From the NCBI GenBank assembly GCA_934661375.1, contig CAKUJH010000026.1:1-50764 (forward strand): a DNA stretch of 50,764 bases. The letters are read 5' to 3'. Position numbers and translations under genes: made by a program. Within the stretch, counting starts at the first letter, position 1. Every line of letters starts with the position of its first letter. Of the stretch, positions 15,740 to 25,006 are shown piece by piece. The notes beneath the pieces were generated by a model, which had not been told where the DNA came from, ran no database searches, and worked only from the letters and a program-made list of their open reading frames with translations. Source of the stretch: an uncultured Victivallales bacterium. Lineage in GTDB: Bacteria > Verrucomicrobiota > Lentisphaeria > Victivallales > UBA1829.

Positions 15740-16545
15740 GACCTGTTTCCGCGATAATCGGAAGGAGAAACGCCGGTGCGTTTTTTGAAGAGCCGGGAGA
15801 AGTAATATTCGTCCGGAAAACCGATTTCCGCCGCGATAAGTTTGACCGGCTTGGCGGATTCCTTCAACAGAATTCCGGCAATTTCGATTTTCCGTTCCAG
15901 CAGGTATTGATGCGGCGGCATTCCGAAATCTTTCCTGAAAATCCGGATGGCGTACGGCAGCGAACAGCCCACGGCTCGGCAGATTTTCTGAAGAGATGGA
16001 GCTTCGGTATAAAGATATTGTTCCAGCAGCAGTTTGAGCCGTTCCGACTCCGGCGAATGTTCCGGCTGAGGAGTGGAACGCGTTTCCGCAATCGCCATGA
16101 TGACCTGAAGCATGACTTGCGGTCCGAGTTTCTGCACCTGTTCCGGATGTTCACGCAGCAGTGCCAGTCCCTGTTCGAATTCATTGCGGACCGGACAGTC
16201 TTTCAGGTGATACACTCCGGTCAGACGGTAGGCGTCCAGCAGAGCCGGAATCAGCGGACCGCAGACATTGAACCAGAGTTTCACCCAGGGATCGGCGGCA
16301 CTGGACCGGTATTCGTGTTCCGAATAATGCGGGACAATATAGACATCGCCGGCTTCCGGGTAAAAATGCTGATCTCCCAGCCGGTAATGCCCTCTGCCTG
16401 AAATGACATATTCAAACACATTGGTGCTGGAACCGTTCCGTTTCATGCAGTAACTGCCGTCGCACCAGGAAATGCCCGCCAGCTGAATCAGCAGCGGGCT
16501 GTTTTCCGGCTGGGGCGGAAACATGATGATTTTTTCTCTGGTCAT
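15736..16545 (-). CDS. AraC-family transcriptional regulator
   Basis: The 269-residue protein has an N-terminal cupin-like sensor domain (YVISGRGHYRLGDQHFYPEAGDV) and a C-terminal pair of helix-turn-helix motifs (LQKICRAVGCSLPYAIRIF; AAEIGFPDEYYFSRLFKKRTG). This layout is typical of sugar-responsive activators. The start at 16545 is chosen because a perfect promoter ends one base before an in-frame ATG at 16569, so that codon would lie upstream of the transcript. Next on the same strand is the MATE gene; behind it is a GH2 gene. The target may be either. Confidence 0.9.
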   Translation of the reverse strand: MTREKIIMFPPQPENSPLLIQLAGISWCDGSYCMKRNGSSTNVFEYVISGRGHYRLGDQHFYPEAGDVYIVPHYSEHEYRSSAADPWVKLWFNVCGPLIPALLDAYRLTGVYHLKDCPVRNEFEQGLALLREHPEQVQKLGPQVMLQVIMAIAETRSTPQPEHSPESERLKLLLEQYLYTEAPSLQKICRAVGCSLPYAIRIFRKDFGMPPHQYLLERKIEIAGILLKESAKPVKLIAAEIGFPDEYYFSRLFKKRTGVSPSDYRGNRS

Positions 16546-16569
16546 TTTTCGGTTTTCCCTCTTATCCAT

Positions 16570-16598
16570 ACTATAACAGAGAGAACCCGGAATGTCAA
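16570..16598 (-). promoter_or_regulatory. Strong consensus promoter of the AraC gene
   Basis: On the minus strand a perfect TTGACA (16593-16598) and TATAGT (16570-16575) have a 17-bp spacer. This decides the downstream start codon. Confidence 0.75.
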
Positions 16599-16608
16599 GA
16601 GGAAAAAA

Positions 16609-18396
16609 TCAATATTTACTCCAGTCCGGTTTCCGGCTGAAAATCCGGTGAATTTCGTCCATGTCGAACTTCGGCGTCCGGTCGTAATTATAAATACCGT
16701 TCTGTTCCTGCTCAATATCGGTGAGCTGGGTGTAGCAGTAGCCGCCGACATTCTGGAGATCGACCAGCATATTGGTCTGATCGCGGATTCTGCCGAGTGC
16801 TTCTGTCCGGCTGGCGGGATCGGAGCCGTATCCCCATGAATTGTCGGCGAACGCCGAACGGTCTTCCGGAATGAACCGGACTCCTCCGTATTCATCGACA
16901 ATGTACGGCTGTCCGTGGTATGCCGGCAATTCATTCTGCGGTTCAACACAGTAGACCGGCTGGTCTGCCGGACACAGTGCCGCGGCAAGTTTCCGGGCGT
17001 CCTGTTCATAGTGATGCACGGTCCAGAGATCTGTATCGACATGGATATAGCCGCTGGAATCGTTCACCGGACGGGTCGGGTCAAACTGCCGGGTGAGACT
17101 GACTGTTTCGGCGATGACGCGGCGGTGTTCCGCCAGACTCCAGTAACCTGCGGTTTCATTGAACGGAGTCCATGCAATGATGGACGGATGGTTGAAATCT
17201 CTGTCCACAGCGGCAGCCCATTCGGAACGGTGATTGCAGAAACCGCGGTAATGGTCGACTTTCCGGTCTACGCCGAACGAATGATCCCAGAATGCCAGTC
17301 CCCAGTCCGGAAATTCGCCCCAGGTGAGATACCCCATCCGATCCGCCCAGTAATGGAAGCGTTCCTCAAAAACTTTCTGATGCAGACGCGCACCGTTGAA
17401 ACCCGCTTTCATGGAGAGTTCAATATCCTGTTTCAGATCTTCATCCGAGGGCGCAGTCCAGATTCCCTTCGGGTAAAAACCCTGATCCAGCACCAGCCGG
17501 AGAAAAACCGGTTGGTTGTTCAGATAGAAACGGTTCCCTTCAACATGACATTTCCGCAGTCCCGCATAGGATTCTACGGAATCCAGCAATTCTCCGCCGG
17601 CGTTCCGGACTTCGTAATGCACATCGTACAAATGTGGCTTGCCCGGTTCCCAGAGAACCGGCGACGGAATTTTCAGTTCGACGGGGATGCCGCTGCTGCA
17701 CGGCAGTGCGGTCCGGGCGCAGATTTCCCCGTGCGACGAGACTTGAATATACAGGGCGTTTCCGCTCTGCAAAGAATGAAATTCCGGGATGAAAATCAGC
17801 ATTCCCCGGTCGATGTCCGGAATGATCCGGCATTTCTTCAACCCCTGCGGTGAAACTTTTTCCAGCCAGACAGTCTGCCAGATTCCGGTTGTCCGGGTGT
17901 AGCTGCAGCCGGCGGATTTCCATCGTACGCTTTGTTTACCCAATGGCTGACAGCCGCCGCGTGTATCATCCGTCACATGCAGCACCAGCTCCGCGGGAAC
18001 GCCGGGCTGGACAAAACGGGTGATGTCCAGAGTGAAGGAGACCGTACCGCCGGTATGCATTCCAACGGAAACGCCGTTGATGAAAATTTCGCATTCGTAA
18101 TCAACACCGCCGAAGTGCAGCAGAATGCGGGAATCCTGCCAGTCTGTCGGAACGGTGATGGAACGGTGATACCATATTGCTTCGATGAAATCGGTGTGAT
18201 GAACACCGGAAAGTTCCGATTCAGGACAGAACGGCACCCGGATTCCGGTTTCAAATCCGCGGCTGTTCTGCCAGCCCTGTTCCAGACCGCTTTTGCCGGG
18301 GTCCAGACGGATTGTCCAGGTTCCATTCAGATTCAGCCAGTTTTTCCGGAAAAATTGCGGCCGGGGATGCTCCGGACGCGGAATAGACGTGTTCAT
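16609..18396 (-). CDS. GH2-family glycoside hydrolase (beta-galactosidase/glucuronidase type)
   Basis: The 595-residue protein has the GH2 order: a sugar-binding jelly roll at about 15-180, an immunoglobulin-like domain to about 280, and a TIM barrel from about 290. The acid/base is probably Glu414 in FNETAGYW and the nucleophile Glu502 in VDEYGG. There is no signal peptide, so it should act in the cytoplasm on imported oligosaccharides. It would remove terminal beta-linked sugars (galactose, glucuronate or mannose); specificity is not readable. AAGGAGACTCGCGCA precedes the ATG. The promoter has TATAAT at 18459-18464 but a poor -35, which suggests an activator. Confidence 0.92.
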   Translation of the reverse strand: MNTSIPRPEHPRPQFFRKNWLNLNGTWTIRLDPGKSGLEQGWQNSRGFETGIRVPFCPESELSGVHHTDFIEAIWYHRSITVPTDWQDSRILLHFGGVDYECEIFINGVSVGMHTGGTVSFTLDITRFVQPGVPAELVLHVTDDTRGGCQPLGKQSVRWKSAGCSYTRTTGIWQTVWLEKVSPQGLKKCRIIPDIDRGMLIFIPEFHSLQSGNALYIQVSSHGEICARTALPCSSGIPVELKIPSPVLWEPGKPHLYDVHYEVRNAGGELLDSVESYAGLRKCHVEGNRFYLNNQPVFLRLVLDQGFYPKGIWTAPSDEDLKQDIELSMKAGFNGARLHQKVFEERFHYWADRMGYLTWGEFPDWGLAFWDHSFGVDRKVDHYRGFCNHRSEWAAAVDRDFNHPSIIAWTPFNETAGYWSLAEHRRVIAETVSLTRQFDPTRPVNDSSGYIHVDTDLWTVHHYEQDARKLAAALCPADQPVYCVEPQNELPAYHGQPYIVDEYGGVRFIPEDRSAFADNSWGYGSDPASRTEALGRIRDQTNMLVDLQNVGGYCYTQLTDIEQEQNGIYNYDRTPKFDMDEIHRIFSRKPDWSKY

Positions 18397-18540
18397 TGCG
18401 CGAGTCTCCTTATTTTCTGTAATAGATTTTTTTCTCCGACAATATCTCTGTAAATGATATTATAACCGGAGTTCCGGATTTTGGAAATGGACAAAATAAT
18501 CAATATGATAGACAGAATTGACAAAAAATGCGATGTGAGG

Positions 18541-19365
18541 TCAGAAAAACTCTGTATGCGGCATGGTTCTGCGGAATTCTGCCGGACTTTTGCCGAAACA
18601 GACCCGGAAGACTCTGGCAAAATAATTCTGACTGCTGAATCCGCACAACGCCGCCGCTTCTTTGACGGAATAATTGCGTCCGAGCAGACTGACCGCCCGC
18701 TGAAGCCGGAAGGACGACAGATATTCCTGCGGGGAAATGCCGCATTTCGCCGTGAAAACCCGGTGCAAGGTGGAACGGTGCACGGCAAGCCGCTGCGCCG
18801 CCTGGGCAATGGAAAAATCCGGATGATCGAATTCTTCCGCGGTCATGCCTTTGAATGCGCTGACCAGATCTTCTTCCGCGGCAGGAAAAGGATTGGCGGC
18901 TCGGCTCAGAATTTCACAGGCGCGGATTCCTGCCTGAAGCACTCCGGACAAGTCAATCTCGGTCAGGTCAAGGATCATCCGGTTGAACAGTTCCACCGGA
19001 CAGGCTCCGGCATGACGGACGGTCTGCGAAAAACCGAAAGTCCGGATCAGGGCGGGCAGGTCCGGTCCGTCGATGGTCAGCCAGTAGTATTCCCAGTTTT
19101 CCCGGTCCGCAAACAGCTGATGTTCGTCGCCCGGCAGATAGCAGAACACATCTCCGGCGGAAATTTTCATGACTTTGCCTTCATGCACGGCATTTCCGCT
19201 GCCGTCTGCGCACCAGAACAGTTCAAGAAAATCTTTTTTCATGATCATGTCCCGGAATCCCGGTTCTGCCAGATAATGCCCGGCGGAACGGACATGACAG
19301 AATTCCCGGATGGCGTCCGGTGCCGTCGCCCGGTATTGTTCCTGTCTGAATTTCAAAAGAGCCAT
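18541..19365 (-). CDS. AraC-family transcriptional regulator
   Basis: The 274-residue product has an N-terminal ligand domain (KISAGDVFCYLPGDEHQLFA) and a C-terminal double helix-turn-helix (IAQAAQRLAVHRSTLHRVF; AALCGFSSQNYFARVFRVCFG). The start at 19365 follows AGAAAGGGAAATT and is favoured over a longer frame that passes through its own promoter. It is divergent from the 936-residue GH2 gene, with 121 bp between the start codons, and it lies upstream of the other GH2 gene. The natural inference is control of one or both. Confidence 0.9.
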   Translation of the reverse strand: MALLKFRQEQYRATAPDAIREFCHVRSAGHYLAEPGFRDMIMKKDFLELFWCADGSGNAVHEGKVMKISAGDVFCYLPGDEHQLFADRENWEYYWLTIDGPDLPALIRTFGFSQTVRHAGACPVELFNRMILDLTEIDLSGVLQAGIRACEILSRAANPFPAAEEDLVSAFKGMTAEEFDHPDFSIAQAAQRLAVHRSTLHRVFTAKCGISPQEYLSSFRLQRAVSLLGRNYSVKEAAALCGFSSQNYFARVFRVCFGKSPAEFRRTMPHTEFF

Positions 19366-19396
19366 AATTTCCCTTTCTGCGACATTTCTGCTATAT

Positions 19397-19425
19397 AAAA
19401 TACATAACTTCCCTTGAAAAAGCAA
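19397..19425 (-). promoter_or_regulatory. Candidate promoter of the second AraC gene
   Basis: On the minus strand TTGCTT (19420-19425) and TATTTT (19397-19402) are separated by 17 bp, in the divergent gap before the large GH2 gene. Confidence 0.45.
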
Positions 19426-19486
19426 GCAGGGAGTGTATTGTTCTGCAAACAAAATTTTCAATTATACCATGAAAGGAATCTTTACG

Positions 19487-22297
19487 ATGAAGCCGACAGA
19501 GATTTCCCTGAACGGGGAATGGGGATTTTTTTATTCTCCGCAGAAATTTGATTATGCCGCCGGGATCCTGCCGGAAACCGGAGAATATACCGGAAAAATG
19601 GTGGTTCCCGGTTACTGGGATGACCACTATGAACTGTTTGACGAAGAGGATTTCTTCGGTCTGACGGCGCGTTTCAACCCCGATTACCGCAAACCGCATT
19701 TCCCGATGGGGCGTTCTCTGACTCCTCATGCCGCAAGTTCCTTCCTGATCGGCACAGGGTATTACCGCCGGACTTTTGTTCCGGAGTTTGCCGCCGGGCA
19801 GCACGCCGTGCTGACTGTCGGTCCCGCCATGTGGGGCTGTTCCGTGTTCTGCAACGGCAAACCCGCCGGCATGGTTTCCGGATATTCCACGGCATCGGAG
19901 TTTGACCTGACCGGTCTTCTGCGTCCCGGTGAAAGCAACGAACTGATCATCGTGGTCTGCAATGTGCATGACGACGGCGGCGCGTATCACCGGGTGGACG
20001 GTTCGCATGACGGGATTCCGTTCGGAGCGCGTCCGGGACAGCATCGCGGTCTGGCGGCGCAGGGCTATCAGTCTGAACGCGCCGGAATCGGCGGCGGAGT
20101 TTCCCTGAAAATTTCCGGAAACGCCGTCATCTCCGACTGGTGCATCACCTTTGAAAAACAGAAACCGCACTGGCATGTGGAACTGTGCGGCGGTGCCGGC
20201 AAAACTTTGCGCTGGTCTCTGCTTCATCAGGGGGCTGTGCTGGATTCCGGAAGTGTGAACTGCACGTCCTGCCAGCTGGATTTCGTTTCGGAAAAAGTTC
20301 CGCCGCAGCTGTGGAGCGACCGTTCGCCGGCATTGTACGACGCCGTGCTGGAACTCTATGACGGCGAAGAACTTCAGGACCGAGTCTGCCGTAAATGGGG
20401 CGCGCGCGGCATCCATACGTCCGGCAATTCCATTTATGTCAACGGTCTGCCGACGTATTTCCGCGGCGCGACGGAACACTGTTATTTCGCGGAAACCTGC
20501 AATCCGCATTTCGACAAAGACAAATATCTGCATGATCTGGGCGTGCTGAAAGCGGCGGGGTTCAACTTCATCCGCTGCCATACCTGGTGTCCGCCGGAAC
20601 CGTTCTACGACGCCTGCGACGAACTGGGATTTCTGGTGCAGACGGAACTGCCGTCGGTATATACCTTTGCCGAAGCCGAAGCCATCATCCGGCTGATCCG
20701 GCGTCATCCCTGCGCCGTGATTCTCTGTGAAGGCAACGAGAAAATCATCTGTGAAAAAGCGATTGAACGTATGCGTCATCTGGTGGATATGCTGCATACT
20801 CTGGCGCCGGGAATGCTGTTCAATCCGCAGGAAGCCATGCGCGGCATTGAATATGAATTCAAACCGGAACAGAAAATCTGCAAAACTCCGTTTGAACATG
20901 ATCCGGCGCGTTTGGCGGCGACCGGCGAATTCTCCGATGTGTACGGTTCGCTGGGCGGCGGATATTTCAGTTATGCCCATGACACGTTCCCCGGCGTTGA
21001 TGCCGTGAACGAAATGCAGTCCATCTATCCGAAACCCTGTCTCAGTCATGAGATCGGCATTCTGGGCGGCTATCTGGATTTCTCTCTGGAAAAACGCTAT
21101 GAAGGCACATTCATCGGAACGGATCTGTTCCAGGCCGCGCGGGAAAACATGCAGAAACACGGCGTTTACCAGTATGCCCGCGAATATTATGAACGCAACT
21201 GTCTTTTCATTTCCTCCATCCGGAAACAGCTGATCGAAAATCTGCGTGCCTGTTCCAGTATCGCCGGTTATGATTACCTCGGCGGCATTGACACACATTG
21301 GCATCTGATCGGTTATCCCTGCGGTATTTTCAATGAATTCTACGAGGAGAAATACGGCGAAACCATTGCGGACGTCCTGCGTTACAATGCGGAAACGGTT
21401 CTGCTGTGCGGCGCGGGAAACCGCCGGAACCGTCAGGCTGGCACTCGTTTCGCCGAGAATCTGCTGATTTCCTATTATGGCGCGGCGGCGTTGACGGAAG
21501 GTGAACTTTCCTGGACGTTCTCGCTGGAAGACGGAACGCCCGTTGCTTCCGGAAAATCCGCAGTCTGCGGCATCCAGCCGGGTTCGGTGGAGGTTATCGG
21601 ACAGGTCGAATTCGAGCTGCCGGACTGGAAATCCGCCCGGTGCTGCCGTCTCCGCGCAGTGTTTTCCGCCGGTGGACATGTGTGGGAAAACAACTGGAAA
21701 TTCTGGGTGTTTCCTGCCGCGGGGGCTGCGCTTCCCAACGGCGTCCGCTGCGTAAAAATGCTGACGCCGGAAATCATTGCGTTCATGAATGCCGGCGGAG
21801 CCGTTCTGCTGACGGATAATTTCCCCGGCGAAACGATGGCGGAGACGTTCCGTCCGCACACATCCGGGCGTTCGCTGGGACATTCCGGGGCGATCCCGCA
21901 TGAGCATCCGGTCTGGCATGAATTTCCGCAGGACGGTTTTGCCGACTGGCAGTTCTTCCCGATGATGACCGGTTCCGTGTCGCTGATCCGCGATGAGGAT
22001 ATGCCGGAATTCGCCCCGATTCTGGAACTGATTCCGAGCTTCAAACTCATCAAACGCAAATCTCTGCTGTCGGAATACCGGGTCGGACAGGGCCGTCTGA
22101 TGATCTGCGGTTTCCATCTGCGGGAGGATGACCCGGCTTCGGTCTGGATGCGGCATATCCTGCTGGAATATCTGGGCAGACGCGATTTCGCAGACGCTCC
22201 GGAATGGCAGACGGATAAACTGCTGTCCCGTTTGAATGCCGGAGTGCAGGCGGATACCGGGAAAAAGATTGACGCCGGAGGACGTCCGGTCGATTGA
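19487..22297 (+). CDS. Large GH2-family glycoside hydrolase
   Basis: The 936-residue protein starts at an ATG preceded by GAAAGGAATC. It has an N-terminal jelly roll (about 5-210), an immunoglobulin-like domain, and a TIM barrel holding the likely acid/base Glu418 in CEGNEK and nucleophile Glu522 in SHEIG. The C-terminal 300 residues form further beta domains and a segment (VLLTDNFPGETMAET) that is not part of the usual GH2 core. No signal peptide is seen. It probably hydrolyses beta-linked oligosaccharides in the cytoplasm. It is divergent from an AraC gene and closed by a perfect terminator at 22321, so it is a single-gene unit. Confidence 0.88.
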   Translation: MKPTEISLNGEWGFFYSPQKFDYAAGILPETGEYTGKMVVPGYWDDHYELFDEEDFFGLTARFNPDYRKPHFPMGRSLTPHAASSFLIGTGYYRRTFVPEFAAGQHAVLTVGPAMWGCSVFCNGKPAGMVSGYSTASEFDLTGLLRPGESNELIIVVCNVHDDGGAYHRVDGSHDGIPFGARPGQHRGLAAQGYQSERAGIGGGVSLKISGNAVISDWCITFEKQKPHWHVELCGGAGKTLRWSLLHQGAVLDSGSVNCTSCQLDFVSEKVPPQLWSDRSPALYDAVLELYDGEELQDRVCRKWGARGIHTSGNSIYVNGLPTYFRGATEHCYFAETCNPHFDKDKYLHDLGVLKAAGFNFIRCHTWCPPEPFYDACDELGFLVQTELPSVYTFAEAEAIIRLIRRHPCAVILCEGNEKIICEKAIERMRHLVDMLHTLAPGMLFNPQEAMRGIEYEFKPEQKICKTPFEHDPARLAATGEFSDVYGSLGGGYFSYAHDTFPGVDAVNEMQSIYPKPCLSHEIGILGGYLDFSLEKRYEGTFIGTDLFQAARENMQKHGVYQYAREYYERNCLFISSIRKQLIENLRACSSIAGYDYLGGIDTHWHLIGYPCGIFNEFYEEKYGETIADVLRYNAETVLLCGAGNRRNRQAGTRFAENLLISYYGAAALTEGELSWTFSLEDGTPVASGKSAVCGIQPGSVEVIGQVEFELPDWKSARCCRLRAVFSAGGHVWENNWKFWVFPAAGAALPNGVRCVKMLTPEIIAFMNAGGAVLLTDNFPGETMAETFRPHTSGRSLGHSGAIPHEHPVWHEFPQDGFADWQFFPMMTGSVSLIRDEDMPEFAPILELIPSFKLIKRKSLLSEYRVGQGRLMICGFHLREDDPASVWMRHILLEYLGRRDFADAPEWQTDKLLSRLNAGVQADTGKKIDAGGRPVD

Positions 22298-22320
22298 TTG
22301 AGTTTTTCCTTTAGAACAGA

Positions 22321-22359
22321 AACGGACTTCCGCAGCTTTGTGCCGAAGTCCGTTTTTTT
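22321..22359 (+). terminator. Intrinsic terminator after the large GH2 gene
   Basis: AACGGACTTC (22321-22330) pairs perfectly with GAAGTCCGTT (22345-22354) and runs into seven T residues. Confidence 0.9.
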
Positions 22360-22436
22360 CTGTTTTAAAAACTATGTCCGCTGGATTTTCCGGAAAGTGA
22401 ACCTATATTATGCGGAAACGGGAGATACACACAAAC

Positions 22437-23414
22437 ATGGCTGGGACAACCGCAAAACGCGCACCGCGCAACCGGACGCTGACTCTGTCGGCGGAACGCC
22501 TTGCGCAGCTGCGGAAAAAACTGGAATGTCCGGAAACAAATCTGTCCGCGGAGACCATGCGCGACCGGATTTTCTGCGGAGATTTTTTCCGGCTGATCCA
22601 TCTGTTTCCCGCTCATTGCGCCGACCTCATGGTCATAGATCCGCCTTACAATCTGTCGAAAAATTTTCACGGTCTGAATTTCAGCCGCAAAAAAGACGCC
22701 GGTTATCTGGAATATCTGGAATCCTGGTTTCCCGGACTGCTGCGCCTGCTGAAACCGGGCGGTTCCGTTTACCTGTGCGGCGACTGGCAATGCTCCGCCG
22801 CCGAGTATCAGGTGCTGTCCCGTCATCTTACGGTCCGGAACCGGATCGTCTGGCAGCGCGAAAAAGGACGCGGTGCGGCGAAGAACTGGAAAAACGGCTG
22901 TGAAGACATCTGGTTTGCCACGGCGGGAAATCAATATTATTTTAATGCGGATGCGGTCAAACTCCGGCGGAAAGTGCTGGCTCCTTACCGCGGCCGGGAC
23001 GGTCAGCCGAAAGACTGGGAGGCAACCGAAAACGGCAAATTCCGCATGACCAGTCCGTCGAATTTCTGGGACGATGTTACTGTTCCGTACTGGTCCATGC
23101 CGGAAAACACCGATCACCCGACGCAGAAACCGGAAAAGCTGATCGCCAAACTGATTCTGGCGAGTTCCCGTCCGGGCGATCTGGTGTTCGATCCCTTCAT
23201 GGGCAGCGGCACCACTGCGGTTACGGCACGCAAACTGGGACGTCATTTCGCAGGGATCGAGCTGAATCCCGAATACTGCTGCTGGGCATTGGAACGGCTG
23301 GAACGCGCGGAAAAGAATCCCGCCATTCAAGGCTATTCCGACGGTGTGTTCTGGGAACGCAACACCGAAAAAGAACAGTCCAGCGCCGGGCGCAAGAAAC
23401 GCACGGAATCATGA
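22437..23414 (+). CDS. Solitary DNA methyltransferase, beta class (N6-adenine or N4-cytosine)
   Basis: The 325-residue protein transfers a methyl group from S-adenosylmethionine to an exocyclic amino group. Motif IV (DPPYN, 68-72) precedes motif I (DPFMGSGTT, 252-260), the order of the beta class that includes CcrM. The target-recognition region lies between them (about 75-240). The start at 22437 is preferred because a TATATT -10-like box (22404-22409) abuts the in-frame ATG at 22410. No restriction endonuclease or specificity subunit is nearby. It may be a regulatory methylase or a protective one kept after loss of its partner. It overlaps the convergent acetyltransferase gene by 6 bp. Confidence 0.92.
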   Translation: MAGTTAKRAPRNRTLTLSAERLAQLRKKLECPETNLSAETMRDRIFCGDFFRLIHLFPAHCADLMVIDPPYNLSKNFHGLNFSRKKDAGYLEYLESWFPGLLRLLKPGGSVYLCGDWQCSAAEYQVLSRHLTVRNRIVWQREKGRGAAKNWKNGCEDIWFATAGNQYYFNADAVKLRRKVLAPYRGRDGQPKDWEATENGKFRMTSPSNFWDDVTVPYWSMPENTDHPTQKPEKLIAKLILASSRPGDLVFDPFMGSGTTAVTARKLGRHFAGIELNPEYCCWALERLERAEKNPAIQGYSDGVFWERNTEKEQSSAGRKKRTES

Positions 23415-23924
23415 CTTTTTCGCAGGAAAAACAATTTCACAGCATCGCCAGTCGATTTCATACATCCGGGTTTCACCGCAGAAAACGGCTCCCGCTTTTT
23501 CATAAAGACGCAGGGCAGGGGGATTGGTCCTGCTGACCAGTATGCGCATTCCATCATAACCGCTCCGGACGGCGGCTTCGAGCAGTTTATGCAGCAGCAG
23601 TGAACCCAGCCCGCAGCTCTGTTTTTCCGGAAGAATGCAGATCCGCATGAGGTCGCAGGGGTGCTGCATACGGGGATTCCAGAATGGCAGTTCGCTGTGT
23701 TCCGGACAGAGCCGGATGGTGCCGGCACCGAGCAGTTTTCCGGCGGGATCCGTCAGACAGTACAGCGAATGAATCGTCAGGTCATCGGAGATGTTTTCCT
23801 GTGCCGGATAGGTTTCATCCCAGGCGCAGCCGGGCAGTCCCAGCTGAGCGCGGTACAGCTTCCAGATTTCCGGTTCATCGCGGTGTTCCGCTTCCCGGAA
23901 AATCAGATTTTCATGTTTCATCAT
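23409..23924 (-). CDS. GNAT-family N-acetyltransferase
   Basis: The 171-residue protein has the GNAT core: LMRICILPEKQSCGLGSLLL is motif A, with the Q/C-x-x-G-x-G/S acetyl-CoA pyrophosphate loop. It is followed by ILVSRTNPPALRLYEKAGAV, the motif B helix-turn. It would acetylate a small molecule or protein amine; the substrate is unknown. The start is either of two consecutive ATGs (23924, 23921) behind ACAGGACA. It is convergent with the methyltransferase gene. A terminator for the upstream GGGtGRT gene separates them. Confidence 0.85.
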   Translation of the reverse strand: MMKHENLIFREAEHRDEPEIWKLYRAQLGLPGCAWDETYPAQENISDDLTIHSLYCLTDPAGKLLGAGTIRLCPEHSELPFWNPRMQHPCDLMRICILPEKQSCGLGSLLLHKLLEAAVRSGYDGMRILVSRTNPPALRLYEKAGAVFCGETRMYEIDWRCCEIVFPAKKS

Positions 23925-23939
23925 AGTCTGTCCTGTAAG

Positions 23940-23974
23940 AAAAAAGGATGTACCGCATACACGGTACATCCTTT
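23940..23974 (-). terminator. Intrinsic terminator after the GGGtGRT gene
   Basis: A perfect 13-bp stem (AAAGGATGTACCG, 23943-23955; CGGTACATCCTTT, 23962-23974) with a 6-nt loop. On the minus strand it is followed by a run of T residues. Confidence 0.9.
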
Positions 23975-23994
23975 GCGATCAGTAAGAACGGCTC

Positions 23995-24996
23995 TTATTT
24001 CATCGCCTGGGCGACAGCGACCGCGACGTCGACGGACGCGCCGACCATCGGGTTGTTGCCCATGCCGATCAGACCCATCATTTCGACGTGCGCCGGAACC
24101 GAGGAGGAACCCGCGAACTGGGCGTCGGAGTGCATACGGCCCATGGTGTCGGTCATGCCGTAAGAGGCAGGACCCGCAGCCATGTTGTCCGGGTGCAGGG
24201 TACGGCCGGTACCGCCGCCGGAGGCAACGGAGAAGAATTTCCTGCCGGCGGCAAGACGTTCTTTCTTGTAGGTGCCCATGACGGGGTGCTGGAAACGGGT
24301 CGGGTTGGTGGAGTTGCCGGTGATGGCGATATCCACGTCTTCCTTCCACATGATGGCAACGCCTTCGCGGACGTCATCGGCGCCGTAGCAGCGGACTGCG
24401 AGACGGTCGGGGTTGCTGCCGTATTTCTTTTCGGAAACGATTTTGAGTTCGCCGGTGTAGTAATCGAATTCGGTTTCCACGCTGGTGAAGCCGTTGATAC
24501 GGGCGATGATCTGGGCGGCGTCTTTGCCGAGACCGTTCAGGATCACGCGCAGTTTGTTCTGACGGACTTTGTTGGCGGATTTCGCCAGACCGATAGCGCC
24601 TTCCGCAGCCGCGAAGGATTCGTGACCGGCAGTGAAAGCGAAGCATTTGGTGTCTTCGGAGAGCAGCATGGAAGCCAGGTTGCCGTGTCCGATACCGACT
24701 TTGCGGTCATCCGCGACGGAACCGGGGATGCAGAAGCTCTGGAGACCTTCGCCGAGCGTCTTGGCGATTTCGCTGGCGACCGTCTGTCCGCGTTTGATGG
24801 CAACGGCGGCGCCGACGAGATAAGCCCAGCAGGCGTTCTCAAAGCAGATGGGCTGAATGTCTTTGACACGCTGATAGATGTCCAGACCTTTGGCTTTGGT
24901 GATTTTTTCGGCTTCCTCGATGGAGGCGATGCCGTTGTCGTTCAGAAACTTGTTGATCTGAGCGATTCTGCGTTCATAACTTTCGAAAAGAGCCAT
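23995..24996 (-). CDS. GGGtGRT family protein (conserved, function unknown)
   Basis: The 333-residue protein carries the family-defining motif GGGTGRT at 260-266. Other conserved blocks are GIGHGNLASMLLSEDT, FTAGHESFA and ITGNSTNPTRFQHPV. The family is known from anaerobes and is usually encoded beside a NifU/IscU-like protein, as here (10 bp downstream of it). No biochemical role is established as far as I know. The start at 24996 follows AAGGAGAACATC. It has no signal peptide or membrane segment, so it is cytoplasmic. A link to iron-sulfur metabolism is inferred from the partner only. Confidence 0.88.
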   Translation of the reverse strand: MALFESYERRIAQINKFLNDNGIASIEEAEKITKAKGLDIYQRVKDIQPICFENACWAYLVGAAVAIKRGQTVASEIAKTLGEGLQSFCIPGSVADDRKVGIGHGNLASMLLSEDTKCFAFTAGHESFAAAEGAIGLAKSANKVRQNKLRVILNGLGKDAAQIIARINGFTSVETEFDYYTGELKIVSEKKYGSNPDRLAVRCYGADDVREGVAIMWKEDVDIAITGNSTNPTRFQHPVMGTYKKERLAAGRKFFSVASGGGTGRTLHPDNMAAGPASYGMTDTMGRMHSDAQFAGSSSVPAHVEMMGLIGMGNNPMVGASVDVAVAVAQAMK

Positions 24997-25006
24997 GATG
25001 TTCTCC

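Noticed and set aside
19391..22156. A 921-codon open frame on the minus strand, opposite the large GH2 gene
   Set aside because: The GH2 frame has catalytic motifs and a ribosome binding site; the antisense frame has neither.
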